Source of the DNA: Tepidamorphus gemmatus
Lineage (GTDB): Bacteria; Pseudomonadota; Alphaproteobacteria; Rhizobiales; Tepidamorphaceae
Direction of reading: 5' to 3'
Assembly: GCF_004346195.1 (NCBI RefSeq)
Contig: NZ_SMAK01000006.1
Span: 124,001-188,000, forward strand
DNA: 64,000 nucleotides
The notes beneath the pieces were generated by a model. That model was given only the letters and a program-made list of their open reading frames with translations. It did not search any database and was not told the DNA's origin. Within the stretch, counting starts at the first letter, position 1. Each line of letters opens with the position of its first letter. Positions 27,310 through 36,792 of this stretch are shown here, piece by piece. The position numbers and the translations under genes are program-made.

Positions 27310-27321
27310 GCCGCGGGGCGG
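27297..27321. terminator. Bidirectional hairpin between convergent MBL and peroxiredoxin genes
   Basis: CCGCCCCGCG / CGCGGGGCGG, a perfect 10-bp stem with a 5-base loop. The loop contains most of the TGA stop of the MBL gene. The symmetric stem between convergent genes suggests termination in both directions, although neither side has a T-run. Confidence 0.5.
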
Positions 27322-27331
27322 CCGGTCGTCG

Positions 27332-27814
27332 TCAGATTGCGGCCAGCAGCGCCTCGGCGCTGGAAATTTCCGCCTTGCCGGGCATGTCCTCGACCAGCAG
27401 CGCCTTGACCACGCCATCGTCGACCAGCATCGCGTAACGCTTCGAGCGGATGCCGAGACCGCGGGCCGTGGCGTCGAGCTCAAGCCCCGTCGCCTTGGCG
27501 AATTCGGCGCTGCCGTCGGCGAGGAACTCGATCGTCCCTTCTCCGCCAGTGGCCTTCGCCCAGGCCCCCATCACGAAGACATCGTTCACGGACACGCACA
27601 CCACCGCATCGACTCCCTTCGCCTTGAATGCATCGACATTGGCGAGAAAGCCCGGCAGATGGGCGTTGTGGCAGGTCGGCGTGAACGCGCCAGGAACCGC
27701 GAACAGCGCCACCTTGCGCCCGCCGAACACCTCTGCAGTCCGCCGTTCGACCGGACCGGAGTCGGTCATCACCGCGAAGGTTGCGTCCGGAAGCTTGTCG
27801 CCGACTTTGATCAT
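27332..27814 (-). CDS. Peroxiredoxin (Prx5/AhpE-like, thiol-specific)
   Basis: 160 residues from ATG 27814, which has AGGAG seven bases upstream; an in-frame ATG 27 bases earlier lacks one. The peroxidatic cysteine is C48 in PGAFTPTC, the Prx5 signature, and SVNDVFVMGAW follows as expected. It reduces hydrogen peroxide and organic hydroperoxides using glutaredoxin or thioredoxin electrons. Alone in its unit, between the convergent MBL gene and the DsbD-like gene on the same strand. Confidence 0.95.
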   Translation of the reverse strand: MIKVGDKLPDATFAVMTDSGPVERRTAEVFGGRKVALFAVPGAFTPTCHNAHLPGFLANVDAFKAKGVDAVVCVSVNDVFVMGAWAKATGGEGTIEFLADGSAEFAKATGLELDATARGLGIRSKRYAMLVDDGVVKALLVEDMPGKAEISSAEALLAAI

Positions 27815-27887
27815 TCCCGTCTCCTGGTTGAGGTGCGCCATGGGACCGCGACGAGGCAGTCAGCCGCAAGATAGGGCCGACGCCTGT

Positions 27888-28700
27888 CTAGTCGATACGC
27901 AGCGTGCGCTCAAAGGAAAAGCCGTCGGAAACGCCGGTCAGCCTGAGATCGACGCCCGACCCGGCGGGCAGCGGCAGCGCGAATCGGTAGCGGCCGTTTC
28001 CGTCTCCGCCGAGACGTTCCGCAACCGGAGTCGGCCATCCGGCCGGTCCCTCGACGAGCAGGAAGGGGTCGTCGGTCTGCGGCGGGAAGCGGAGCTCGAT
28101 CTCGAGCCTTGCATCCTCGCCCTCGCCGATCCTGGCCACCGAGACGACGCCACCGCGCGGATCGTCGCCGGACACCGGCACCGGCACGCGCCGCCGGAAC
28201 AGCTCGATGGCCGACGCCTGCGGCGTCCCCTCGCCGAGCCGGGCAGAAAGATCGGCGTCGGCGGGAACACAGATGTCCTTGCACACGCCGAAATGCATGG
28301 CGAGCCGCAGACCCACCGGCTTGCCGGGATCGACGGGCGTGACCCGCAACGGCAGCACCACCGTGTCGGCATAGCCGACGATCCAGCCGTAACCGTCGTT
28401 GAACAGCTCCGGCGCAGGCCACTCCACCGCGACGCCGGCAACGTTCTGCGAGCCCGAGAAATCGAAACGCGGCGGGATGCCGGACTCGCCGGGTTGGCGC
28501 CAGTAGGTCTTCCAGCCCGGGGCCAGCGTGATCTCGAGCCCGGCGAGCCGGTCTGCACTGCCCTGCACGGCCCCGCCGTCGAGGACCCGAACCTCTACCG
28601 GTTCGTCCCAGGCGCCGGCCAACGCCATGCCGACGGCAAGGCAACTGCCCGCCGAAACGACGAGTAGACCGACGAGCGAGGCCAAGCGTTGGGACAGCAT
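27888..28700 (-). CDS. Periplasmic DsbD N-terminal-domain (ScsB/DsbD-alpha-like) protein
   Basis: 270 residues from ATG 28700 (GGAG upstream). A signal peptide spans about residues 1-30 and the rest is one or two immunoglobulin-like domains. WKTYWRQPGESGIPP and FNDGYGWIVGY match the N-terminal domain family of DsbD/ScsB proteins. A cysteine pair C140-x3-C144 (GVCKDICVP) is the expected redox pair. There is no transmembrane electron-shuttling part and no thioredoxin domain, so this is a stand-alone periplasmic module. Its partner is not obvious here. The next gene upstream, yqgE, is divergent. Confidence 0.85.
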   Translation of the reverse strand: MLSQRLASLVGLLVVSAGSCLAVGMALAGAWDEPVEVRVLDGGAVQGSADRLAGLEITLAPGWKTYWRQPGESGIPPRFDFSGSQNVAGVAVEWPAPELFNDGYGWIVGYADTVVLPLRVTPVDPGKPVGLRLAMHFGVCKDICVPADADLSARLGEGTPQASAIELFRRRVPVPVSGDDPRGGVVSVARIGEGEDARLEIELRFPPQTDDPFLLVEGPAGWPTPVAERLGGDGNGRYRFALPLPAGSGVDLRLTGVSDGFSFERTLRID

Positions 28701-28885
28701 CCCGATCGTCTCCATCGACCGATGCGCGGCAGACCGTTCGGCCGCAGGATCGGTTGGCGCAGCGGCCTTGGGACCCTACTTTTAGTTCAAAGACGCGTCG
28801 CGGCGCATCAACCGGTTTCACGGCTCAGTGAGATCCGCCAACAGTCGGCATTTCCAAATCGCATCAGCAGGGTTAGCATTCGACC

Positions 28886-29503
28886 ATGATCGGAGCGGCA
28901 ACTGGCAGGATCGGTGCAGGCGGTCGGAGCTACCTCGACGGCCAGCTCCTCGTCGCCATGCCGTCGATGAGCGATCCGCGCTTCGAGCGGAGCGTCATCT
29001 ATGTATGCGCCCACTCCGAGGACGGGGCGATGGGGATCATCGTCAACCAGGCAGCCGAGCATATCGGCTTCACGGAGCTGTTGCGCCAGCTCGACGTCAT
29101 CGGTGCCGGTGAGGAGATCCGCCTGCCGCCGGCGGTCAATGCCATGAGGGTGCATGTCGGCGGGCCGGTGGAAACAGGCCGCGGCTTCGTGCTCCACACC
29201 GCGGACTGGTTCGTGGAGAATTCGACGCTGCCGATCGACGACGGCATCTGCCTGACCGCGACGCTCGACATCCTCAAGGCGATTGCCCGTGGCCAGGGTC
29301 CGTCGAACTCGCTTCTGGCACTCGGCTATTCGGGATGGGCGCCGGGCCAGCTCGAGCGGGAGATCCAGGCGAACGGCTGGCTGCATTGCAGTGCCGATCC
29401 CCGGATCGTGTTCGGGGGCGATCTTGCCTCGAAGTACGATCTCGCGCTGCGCAAGATCGGGATCGATCCGGGCTTCCTGGCCAGCGAGGCCGGACACGCC
29501 TGA
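28886..29503 (+). CDS. YqgE/AlgH family protein (UPF0301)
   Basis: 205 residues with the UPF0301 hallmarks: [25 protein letters not shown], the AMGIIVNQ segment, [15 protein letters not shown], and [14 protein letters not shown]. The fold is known; the function is not settled, with proposed roles in gene regulation. Divergent from the DsbD-like gene and convergent with the EAL-domain gene. Directly after its stop is a perfect 11-bp tandem repeat. Confidence 0.95.
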   Translation: MIGAATGRIGAGGRSYLDGQLLVAMPSMSDPRFERSVIYVCAHSEDGAMGIIVNQAAEHIGFTELLRQLDVIGAGEEIRLPPAVNAMRVHVGGPVETGRGFVLHTADWFVENSTLPIDDGICLTATLDILKAIARGQGPSNSLLALGYSGWAPGQLEREIQANGWLHCSADPRIVFGGDLASKYDLALRKIGIDPGFLASEAGHA

Positions 29504-29507
29504 CACC

Positions 29508-29529
29508 TCACATCTGAATCACATCTGAA
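29508..29529. repeat. 11-bp perfect tandem repeat after yqgE
   Basis: TCACATCTGAA twice in a row, beginning five bases after the yqgE stop codon. One of several short duplications at gene ends in this window. Confidence 0.85.
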
Positions 29530-29589
29530 GCCCGAGCTCTCGAGGGACCGCCGGCAACAGGGCTGCACGGCGGATGTCGTGCGGCCGGC

Positions 29590-32505
29590 TCAGTGCCGCA
29601 TCATCGCCGACTGACGGGCCAGCAGATGCCGGCACTCGTCGGCGGACATCGGCTCGCCAAACAGGAAGCCCTGCGCATACTCGCAGCCGAGCGCGTAGAG
29701 TTCGATCGCATCCTCGTCCGTCTCGGCACCCTCGGCAACCACCTCCATGCCGAGATCATGGGCAAGCCCGACGATCGAGCGAAGGATCACCGGCCGGGCG
29801 CCGTTTCCGTTCTGGCGCACGAAGCTGCGGTCGACCTTGATCGTGTCGAAGGGAAATCGCTGCAGATAGGCAAGCGAGGAGTAGCCGGTGCCGAAATCGT
29901 CGAGCGCCAGGCCCGCGCCGAGCTCGCGCACCTTCTCGAGCACCTGGGCGGCGTATTCCGGGTTCTCCATCACCAGCGACTCGGTGACCTCGAGCTTGAG
30001 CGTGCCCGGCAGGACGTCGTTGCGCGCCAGCACGGCGCGGATGTCGTTGATCAGATCGTGGCGCAGCAGCTGCCGGCTCGACACATTGACCGAGGCGAAG
30101 ATCGGCAGGTGGCCGCCCATCGCCCGTTGCCAGGCGCCGAGCTGGCGTGCGGCGCGCTCAAGAACGAACAGGCCGATCTCGACGATCAGGCCGGTCTCCT
30201 CGGCGATCGTGAGGAATTCCTTCGGGCTCAGCCGACCATGGCGCGGATGATCCCAGCGCACCAGTGCCTCGAAACCGGCGATCCGCTTGTCCTCGAGCCG
30301 CATGATCGGCTGGAACACCAGCTTGATCTCTTCGCGCTCCAGCGCCCGACGCAGGTCGGATTCCAGCGAGACGCGGTCACCGCCCATCGAGCGCATCACG
30401 GGCTTGAATGCCTCGGCGCGATCCGGACCGAAGCGCTTGGCATGGTACATCGCGATCTCGGCATCCTCGAGCAGCTCTTCCTTGCGCTTGTCTGCCCCGT
30501 CATGGACGGCGATGCCGACACAGGCGGTCAGGAACACCTCCCGGTCGGAGAAGGTGATGGGCGTGCGCACGGTGCGGCGGATGGCCTCGGCGAAGGCGGC
30601 AAGACGCTGCGGCTCGCGCTCGGACACCAGTATGATGCCGAACTGGTCACCCGCCATCCGCGCGAGCGTATCGCCCGGCTTCAACTGGCGCTGCAGGCGC
30701 CGGGCCACGGTCAGCAGCAGCGAGTCGCCGACAGCGATGCCGAACCCGTCATTGACCTGGCGAAAGCGGTCGATGTCGATGATGAAGATCGTCGGCCGGT
30801 TGCCCTCGCCGGCGCGGGCGCGCAGGATCGCCGCCTCGAGCCGATCGAGAAACAGTTGGCGGTTGGGCAGACCGGTCAGGTTGTCGTGCACGGCGTCGTG
30901 CAGCAGCCGCTCCTCGGCGTTCTTGATCTCGGTGACGTCGACCAGCGTGCCGACCAGCCGCGCCACCTCGCCGTCATCGCCAAGGATCGGACGGGCGCGC
31001 ATGCGGAACCAGAAATAGTGGCCGTCGGCAGCGCGCACTCGGAAATCCTGAGCGATGCGTCCGCGTCGCTGTTCGACCACGGCGTCGATCATGGCGCGGA
31101 AGCGGTCGCGGTCGCCGGCGTGCAGGATGTCGATCCAACGGCGGATGCTGCCTTCCAGGGACCCGGGTTTGAGACCGAGCTTCTCCTCGAATTCCGGCGC
31201 GACATAGACCCGGTCGCGCGGCACTTCCCAGTCCCAGACGAGATCGCCGGCGCCGATCAGCGCCAGCGCCTTGCGGTGGAAATCGTTGAGCAGCCCGTGG
31301 GCGATCGGCCCGCCAGCGAAGGCATGCTGCATGACGGTGAACCCGACGAGCAGGACCAGCACCACCAGGCCGCCGTTCAGTGCCGGCGCCACGAGATCGT
31401 TGTCGAGCCGCCCGGTGACCACCATGCCCGCGGCGAACAGCCATGCGAGCAGCAGCAGCCAGGTCGGGATCAGCAGGATCGCCCGGTCGAACCCGCGCAC
31501 CGCCAGGAACACGATGAGCATCAGACCGACGATACCGATCAGGCCGAGCGACAGCCGGGCGATGCCGGCGGCAAGCGAGGCATCGATCACGGCTATGCCG
31601 ACGACACCGACGAGCGCCAGCAGCCAGACCGCGACGACGAGCAGCAGGCGCACATGCCAGCGCATCAGGCTCAGATAGGAAGTGAGGAAGATCAGCAGCG
31701 TCGCCGCCAGGATCGCCTCGGCGCCGGCCCTGAACACCTGGTCGCCGGCGGCGGGCACGTCGATGATGCGGTTCAGGAAGTTGAAATCGATGGACAGGTA
31801 GAGCAGCACGGCCCAGGCGAGGCTTGCGGCCGCCGGGAAGATCAGTGTGCCCTTGACCACGAACAGCACCGTCAGGAACAGCGCCAGCAGCCCGGCGATC
31901 CCGATCACCATGCCCTGATACAGCGTATAGCTGTTCACATGTTCCTTGTAGGCGTCGGGTTGCCAGAGCCGCAGCTGCGGCAGTGTGTCGCCTTCGAGTT
32001 CGACGACGTAGGTGACGACGGCGCCGGGATCGAGCGTGATCAGATAGATGTCGGAATCGTCGCTGTCCTCACGCTCCGGACGAAAGCCTTGGCTCGGCGT
32101 GATCGCACTCATGCGCTGGTGGCCGAGATCGGGGCGCAGGATGCCTGATCCCGGCATGCGGAAATTCGGAGCCACCAGCAGCCGGTCGATCTGCTCGTCG
32201 GACTCGTTCTTGAGCGCGAAAACCGCCCAGGACGCCGAGCGGCCCGGCTCGCGGGCGCGTACCTCGATGCGGCGCACGAAACCGTCGGCGTCGGGAGCGG
32301 TCGAGATCTGGATGCGGTCGCCGTAGCGCAGGTAGAGATCGACCGCACTGGTGAGGTCAATCGCCGGTACGTCCACCGGGACGGATATGGCCTCGAGCGC
32401 GCGCGCGGCCGGACTCGAGGCCGCGAGCAGCACGACGACGAGCAGCACCGCCTGAATCGCGCCTGCGATCCCGCGTCCGACCTGCCCCCCGCGTGTTGAA
32501 CTCAT
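29590..32505 (-). CDS. Membrane-bound PAS / degenerate GGDEF / EAL protein (probable c-di-GMP phosphodiesterase)
   Basis: 971 residues from ATG 32505. A signal helix spans about 13-36 and a periplasmic sensory region runs to about 195. Seven membrane helices lie between about 196 and 395. A PAS domain is at about 408-530, GGDEF at about 535-700 and EAL at about 712-960. The GGDEF signature reads A618-G-D-Q-F622, so diguanylate cyclase activity is unlikely. The EAL domain keeps E746, N807, E839, D869, D870, K890, E925 and Q945, the full set for Mg-dependent c-di-GMP hydrolysis. The degenerate GGDEF may bind GTP as a regulator. Upstream in-frame ATGs (32535, 32589) lack a clear ribosome-binding site. 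Confidence 0.93.
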   Translation of the reverse strand: MSSTRGGQVGRGIAGAIQAVLLVVVLLAASSPAARALEAISVPVDVPAIDLTSAVDLYLRYGDRIQISTAPDADGFVRRIEVRAREPGRSASWAVFALKNESDEQIDRLLVAPNFRMPGSGILRPDLGHQRMSAITPSQGFRPEREDSDDSDIYLITLDPGAVVTYVVELEGDTLPQLRLWQPDAYKEHVNSYTLYQGMVIGIAGLLALFLTVLFVVKGTLIFPAAASLAWAVLLYLSIDFNFLNRIIDVPAAGDQVFRAGAEAILAATLLIFLTSYLSLMRWHVRLLLVVAVWLLALVGVVGIAVIDASLAAGIARLSLGLIGIVGLMLIVFLAVRGFDRAILLIPTWLLLLAWLFAAGMVVTGRLDNDLVAPALNGGLVVLVLLVGFTVMQHAFAGGPIAHGLLNDFHRKALALIGAGDLVWDWEVPRDRVYVAPEFEEKLGLKPGSLEGSIRRWIDILHAGDRDRFRAMIDAVVEQRRGRIAQDFRVRAADGHYFWFRMRARPILGDDGEVARLVGTLVDVTEIKNAEERLLHDAVHDNLTGLPNRQLFLDRLEAAILRARAGEGNRPTIFIIDIDRFRQVNDGFGIAVGDSLLLTVARRLQRQLKPGDTLARMAGDQFGIILVSEREPQRLAAFAEAIRRTVRTPITFSDREVFLTACVGIAVHDGADKRKEELLEDAEIAMYHAKRFGPDRAEAFKPVMRSMGGDRVSLESDLRRALEREEIKLVFQPIMRLEDKRIAGFEALVRWDHPRHGRLSPKEFLTIAEETGLIVEIGLFVLERAARQLGAWQRAMGGHLPIFASVNVSSRQLLRHDLINDIRAVLARNDVLPGTLKLEVTESLVMENPEYAAQVLEKVRELGAGLALDDFGTGYSSLAYLQRFPFDTIKVDRSFVRQNGNGARPVILRSIVGLAHDLGMEVVAEGAETDEDAIELYALGCEYAQGFLFGEPMSADECRHLLARQSAMMRH

Positions 32506-32600
32506 CCGGAATCCGTCTGTCGAGTTCGATCCCATGCGGCTGCGGACCGCCACCCCCGTCGCCTCGCCGCAACCGGTCCGGAACAGCACACAAGACCGCT

Positions 32601-33194
32601 CTAGCGCGCCATCGGACGCAGATCTTCACTCAGCATCGCGTAGAGGAGGTGGTCCTGCCACATGCCGTTGATGCGCAGATACCGCCGGGCGAACCCTTCA
32701 CGCGTAAAACCGACTTTTTCAAGGAGCCGTATAGACGCCGTGTTCGTCGGAAGGCAAGCCGCTTCCAGCCGGTGCAGCCGGAGCTGGTCGAAGACGAATC
32801 CGAGGCAGGCCGACACCGCTGCGGTCATGTGGCCCTGACGCGCGAACGGCTCGCCGATCCAGTAGCCGAGCGAGGCGGACTGGGTGACGCCACGGCGCAC
32901 GTTGGAGAGGGTCAGGCCGCCGATCAGCACGTGGTCGCTGCTGCGAAAGACGAAGAAGGGATAGGCGGCATCGTCGCGGATATCCTGCATATAGCGGCGG
33001 ATCCGCCGCCGGAAGGCCGATCTGGTCAGGTCGTCGAGCGGCCAGGTCGGCTCCCAGGGCGTCAGGAACGGCCGGCTCTCCTCCCTGAGCGCCGCCCAGG
33101 CGGCATGGTCGGACATCTGCGGCGTCCTCAGAAAGACGCCGTTGCCATGAATCGCCGGCCCCGTATCCGCGCTTGCCGAACGCAGGAAGACCAT
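32601..33194 (-). CDS. GNAT family N-acetyltransferase (RimJ-like)
   Basis: 197 residues from ATG 33194. GNAT core features are GNGVFLRTPQMSDHAAW at the start, YWIGEPFARQGHMTAAV (acetyl-CoA pyrophosphate loop, Q/R-x-x-G) and NTASIRLLEKVGFTREG near the end, as in RimI/RimJ alanine acetyltransferases. It could acetylate ribosomal protein S5 or other N-termini; the substrate cannot be read. A TTG at 33215, overlapping the M16 peptidase stop as TTGA, is an alternative start. Confidence 0.9.
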   Translation of the reverse strand: MVFLRSASADTGPAIHGNGVFLRTPQMSDHAAWAALREESRPFLTPWEPTWPLDDLTRSAFRRRIRRYMQDIRDDAAYPFFVFRSSDHVLIGGLTLSNVRRGVTQSASLGYWIGEPFARQGHMTAAVSACLGFVFDQLRLHRLEAACLPTNTASIRLLEKVGFTREGFARRYLRINGMWQDHLLYAMLSEDLRPMAR

Positions 33195-33211
33195 GTGAAG
33201 AACCGCCGAGT

Positions 33212-34492
33212 TCAAGCCGCCGGGCGCGCGGCCATCCTCAATCTTGCACGTATATCGGCCGCCGATTCAAGCCGTGCGACTGGTCCGACCGCGGCAAGGG
33301 CTGGCATGTCTGTCCAGATGATGGAGGCAAGCATGGCGCGCACGGCGGCTGCATCGACGGCGTCGATACGGGAGACGAGTTCGGCCATCGGCACGACCCG
33401 GCCGAGGAACAGCATCTGGCGGGCGATCTGCTCGGCCCTGACCGCGCAGCTCTCCAGGCTCATCAGCAGTCCAGCCTTGGCCTGTGCCCGAGCGCGGGAG
33501 ACCTCGTCCTCGTCGATCTCGTCGATCGCCCGGACGATCTCGGATGTCGTCACCTCGATGAGTTCCTCGATATCCGCTTCGCCCGTCGCCGCGGAAATGC
33601 CGAACAGCCCGACATCGGAGAAGGCCCAGTTGAAGGCATAGATCGAATAGCACAGGCCGCGTTCCTCGCGGACGCGCTGGAACAGCCGTGACGACATGCC
33701 GCCGCCGAGGACGGACGCGGCGATCCGGGCAGCGTAGAAGGTCTCGTCGGCGAAAGACGGCGCCGGGAAGGCGAACAGCAGGTTGGCTTCGGAGAGATCC
33801 CGTTCCGCACGCCGTTCCCCGCCGGTGAAGCGGGCGCGGGCCGTCGCCGGCATCGGATCGGCGGGCATGTCGCCGAACAGCCGCTCGACATCGGCAACAA
33901 TCCTGTCATGGTCGACCGCGCCAGCCGCGCCGACGACGATGCCGGGCGCGCGGTAATGCGTCGCCAGATAGTCGCGCAGGCTCTCCGCCGTCTGGGCGCG
34001 GACCGTCTCGACGGTGCCGAGGATCGGCCGGCCGATCGGCTGCCCCTCGAATGCGGCCTCCTGCAGGAGGTCGTGCACGAGATCTTCCGGATCGTCGAGC
34101 GCGGCGCCGATCTCCTGGACGATGACGTGCTGCTCGCGCTGCAGCTCGGCCGGATCGAACCGGCTGTCGCGCAGGATGTCGGCAAGAATGTCGAGACCGA
34201 GCGGCACGTCCTCCTTCAGCACCCGGGCATAGTAGGCGGTGGTCTCGTGGCTGGTCGCGGCATTCAGATCGCCGCCGACGGATTCGATCTCCTCGGCGAT
34301 CTGCCGGGCGCTGCGTCGGCCGGTGCCCTTGAAGGCCATGTGCTCGAGCAGATGCGAGAGACCATGCTCCTCCGGCCGCTCGTGACGCGCGCCGGTTCCG
34401 ACCCAGACGCCGAGCGCCGCGGTCTCGACGTGGCTCATCGTGTCGGTGACGACGCGGATTCCGTTGCCGATGCTTGTGGTGCGCACGGTCAT
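33212..34492 (-). CDS. M16 family zinc peptidase (mitochondrial-processing-peptidase-like)
   Basis: 426 residues with the inverted zinc motif H47-L-L-E50-H51 (HLLEHMAFKGT) and two M16 halves; the C-terminal half is catalytically silent as usual. SHETTAYYARVLKEDV and RLFQRVREERGLCYSIYAF are typical of bacterial MPP-like proteases. Its place downstream of thrC and near the cytochrome oxidase genes is a conserved arrangement in this order of bacteria. Likely a cytoplasmic or periplasmic peptide-degrading protease. Confidence 0.95.
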   Translation of the reverse strand: MTVRTTSIGNGIRVVTDTMSHVETAALGVWVGTGARHERPEEHGLSHLLEHMAFKGTGRRSARQIAEEIESVGGDLNAATSHETTAYYARVLKEDVPLGLDILADILRDSRFDPAELQREQHVIVQEIGAALDDPEDLVHDLLQEAAFEGQPIGRPILGTVETVRAQTAESLRDYLATHYRAPGIVVGAAGAVDHDRIVADVERLFGDMPADPMPATARARFTGGERRAERDLSEANLLFAFPAPSFADETFYAARIAASVLGGGMSSRLFQRVREERGLCYSIYAFNWAFSDVGLFGISAATGEADIEELIEVTTSEIVRAIDEIDEDEVSRARAQAKAGLLMSLESCAVRAEQIARQMLFLGRVVPMAELVSRIDAVDAAAVRAMLASIIWTDMPALAAVGPVARLESAADIRARLRMAARPAA

Positions 34493-34525
34493 GCTTGCTA
34501 TCCGGTGCTCGCGGAAAGGTCGGGT

Positions 34526-35935
34526 TCAGATCGCGTCGACGGTGACGCGGGTGGACCTGAGGATATGGCGCGCGATCGCGTCGCGATCGGCGGGCAGCAC
34601 GTCGTAGCGCTCGGGACGCTCGCCGAGATCGGCAAGCCAGTCCGGCAGGGCGGGACGCAGGCCGGTCGCCGCCGCAACGGCATCCGGAAACTTGGCCGGA
34701 TGGGCCGTCGACAGCGCGATCATCGGGGTCGCCGGGCCGCGGGGCGCGAGGCGCCCCGCGGCGATGCCGATGGCGGTGTGCGGGTCGGCCAGGTAGCCGG
34801 CCTCGCGCAGCAGCCCGCCCATCGTCGCTGCACATGATGCCTCGTCGACGCGGACGGCCGAGAAGACGCCGGTGATCTCGCGCAGGGTCGCCGGGTCGAT
34901 CGCGAATGCACCCGATTGCCTGAGACCGTCCATCCAGCGCCCGACCGCCGCCGCGTCGCGGCCCGACGCCTCGAACAGCAGCCGCTCGAAGTTGCTGGAG
35001 ACCTGGATGTCCATGCTCGGGCTCATGGTCGCAATCACCGAGCGCACCTCGTAGCGGCCATGAGCGAGCGCGCGGGCGAGGATGTCGTTGACATTGGTCG
35101 CGATCACCAGCCGCTCGACGGGCAAGCCCATGCGGCGCGCCACCCATCCGGCGAAGATGTCGCCGAAGTTGCCCGTCGGCACGCAGAAGCCGACCGGTCG
35201 GTGCGGCGCGCCGAGCGCCACGGCCGATGTGACGTAGTAGACCACCTGGGCGACAATACGCGCCCAGTTGATCGAGTTGACCCCGGACAGCGCCACCCGG
35301 CGGCGGAAGGCCTCATCGGCGAACAGGCTCTTCACGATCGCCTGGCAGTCGTCGAACGTTCCCTCGACGGCGATCGCGTGGACATTGTCCTCGGTCGGGG
35401 TCGTCATCTGGCGACGCTGCACGTCGCTGACCCGGCCATGCGGATAGAGAATGAACACATCGACACGCTCGCGGCCGCGGAAGGCCTCGATCGCCGCTCC
35501 ACCCGTATCGCCGGAGGTCGCGCCGACGATGGTGGCGCGGCTGCCGCGACGGGCAAGGGCATGGTCCATCAGCCGCGCCAGCAGCAACATGGCGACGTCC
35601 TTGAAGGCAAGGCTCGGCCCGTGCGACAGCTCGAGCACGAAATCGTTCGGCGCGATCTGCACGAGCGGCGCGACGGCCGGATGGCGGAACTGGGCATATG
35701 CCTCGCCAATCATGTCGCGGAGTGCCGCACGGTCGATGGCGGCGCCGACAAACGGCGCGATTACCCGTTCAGCGACCTGCGCATAGCTGAGCCCCGCAAG
35801 CCCGGCGATCTCCTCGCGGCTAAGCCTCGGCCAGCTTTCGGGAACGTAAAGCCCTCCGTCCGCAGCGAGGCCTGCCAGCATTGCTTCGGCGAAGTCGGGT
35901 GCGGATGCCTGTCCGCGGGTGCTCACATATCTCAC
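34526..35935 (-). CDS. thrC: Threonine synthase
   Basis: 469 residues from GTG 35935 (starts VRYVSTRGQASAPDFAEAML, the usual ThrC beginning). The PLP lysine is K112 in SLAFKDVAML, and GATSGDTGGAAIEAF binds the cofactor phosphate. It converts O-phosphohomoserine to threonine. No ATG fits the conserved N-terminus, so GTG is the start. Sits 71 bases after surf1 and 33 bases before the M16 peptidase gene. Confidence 0.96.
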   Translation of the reverse strand: MRYVSTRGQASAPDFAEAMLAGLAADGGLYVPESWPRLSREEIAGLAGLSYAQVAERVIAPFVGAAIDRAALRDMIGEAYAQFRHPAVAPLVQIAPNDFVLELSHGPSLAFKDVAMLLLARLMDHALARRGSRATIVGATSGDTGGAAIEAFRGRERVDVFILYPHGRVSDVQRRQMTTPTEDNVHAIAVEGTFDDCQAIVKSLFADEAFRRRVALSGVNSINWARIVAQVVYYVTSAVALGAPHRPVGFCVPTGNFGDIFAGWVARRMGLPVERLVIATNVNDILARALAHGRYEVRSVIATMSPSMDIQVSSNFERLLFEASGRDAAAVGRWMDGLRQSGAFAIDPATLREITGVFSAVRVDEASCAATMGGLLREAGYLADPHTAIGIAAGRLAPRGPATPMIALSTAHPAKFPDAVAAATGLRPALPDWLADLGERPERYDVLPADRDAIARHILRSTRVTVDAI

Positions 35936-35983
35936 GTCGTCCGTCCGATGCTCGCTTCCGGCTCCCTGCCCGCGCCGGTCCGC

Positions 35984-36017
35984 CGGACCCTGTTGCCGGG
36001 CGGACCCTATTGCCGCG
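35984..36017. repeat. 17-bp imperfect tandem repeat across the surf1 stop
   Basis: CGGACCCTGTTGCCGGG followed at once by CGGACCCTATTGCCGCG (15 of 17 identical). The second copy holds the surf1 TAG stop (36009-36007 on the minus strand); in the first copy the same codon is CAG. Confidence 0.7.
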
Positions 36018-36792
36018 CCGAGCCTGCCGCAAGGATGCGCGCCCCGCGGATCTGGCTCCACGCCCACGCCAGATAGACCCCGACCAGGGCAACAGCCAGT
36101 CCGAACCAGGTGATCGCATAGCCCAGATGATCGTTGCGGAACGCCACACGCGTCGCCCCTCCCAGCGGCAGGCCGCCGGGATTGGGCGTTGAATCGGCAT
36201 CGACGAAGAACGGCGCAACCCGATCAAGCCGTTCGGCGGCGGCGATCGCCTGCGGATCGCGGACATACCAGGTGCGGGTGCCGGGCTGATTGTCAGGGGT
36301 GAAGATGTTCCCCGCTTCCGGCAGGCGCAGAAGGCCGGTGATCTCGACCTCGCCGGCCAGCTGCCCCGCCGCCCGCGTCGCCGGATCCCGGAACGCGTGG
36401 GGCACGAAGCCGCGGTTGACGAAGACGATGGCTCCGCTGTCCAGTCTCAATGGCGTCATCACCCACCAGCCGGGACCGGATACCTCGAACCGGTCATCCT
36501 GCAGCGAGGTGAAGACCTGCACCTCATGGCCATGGTCGAAGCGGCCGACGAGCGTCACCTTGCGATATTCGTCGCTGTCCCGGGTCAGCGCCGGCCAGTC
36601 GGCCTCCGCAGGCACGGGCACGGCGGGTGCCTGCGCGCGCGCCTCGACCATCGCGACGAGGTTCTGCTTCCAGGCCAGCCGCTGCAGCTGCCAGAGTCCG
36701 AGCCCGCACAGGACGACCGTGCCGAGGATCGTCAGGGCGCCGGCGACGACCACCGACCGCGGAACCGCGCGCGCCGCAACCGCCATCGCCAT
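36007..36792 (-). CDS. surf1: SURF1 family cytochrome oxidase biogenesis protein
   Basis: 261 residues with two membrane helices (about 10-30 near the N-terminus and 233-252 near the C-terminus) enclosing a periplasmic domain. Family signatures are WQLQRLAWKQNLVA, GRFDHGHEV, GPGWWVMTPLRLDSG, VNRGFVP and NDHLGYAITWFGLAVAL. SURF1 assists heme a insertion into CtaD. The ATG at 36792 overlaps the DUF983 stop as TGATG, so the two are coupled. Confidence 0.94.
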   Translation of the reverse strand: MAMAVAARAVPRSVVVAGALTILGTVVLCGLGLWQLQRLAWKQNLVAMVEARAQAPAVPVPAEADWPALTRDSDEYRKVTLVGRFDHGHEVQVFTSLQDDRFEVSGPGWWVMTPLRLDSGAIVFVNRGFVPHAFRDPATRAAGQLAGEVEITGLLRLPEAGNIFTPDNQPGTRTWYVRDPQAIAAAERLDRVAPFFVDADSTPNPGGLPLGGATRVAFRNDHLGYAITWFGLAVALVGVYLAWAWSQIRGARILAAGSARQ

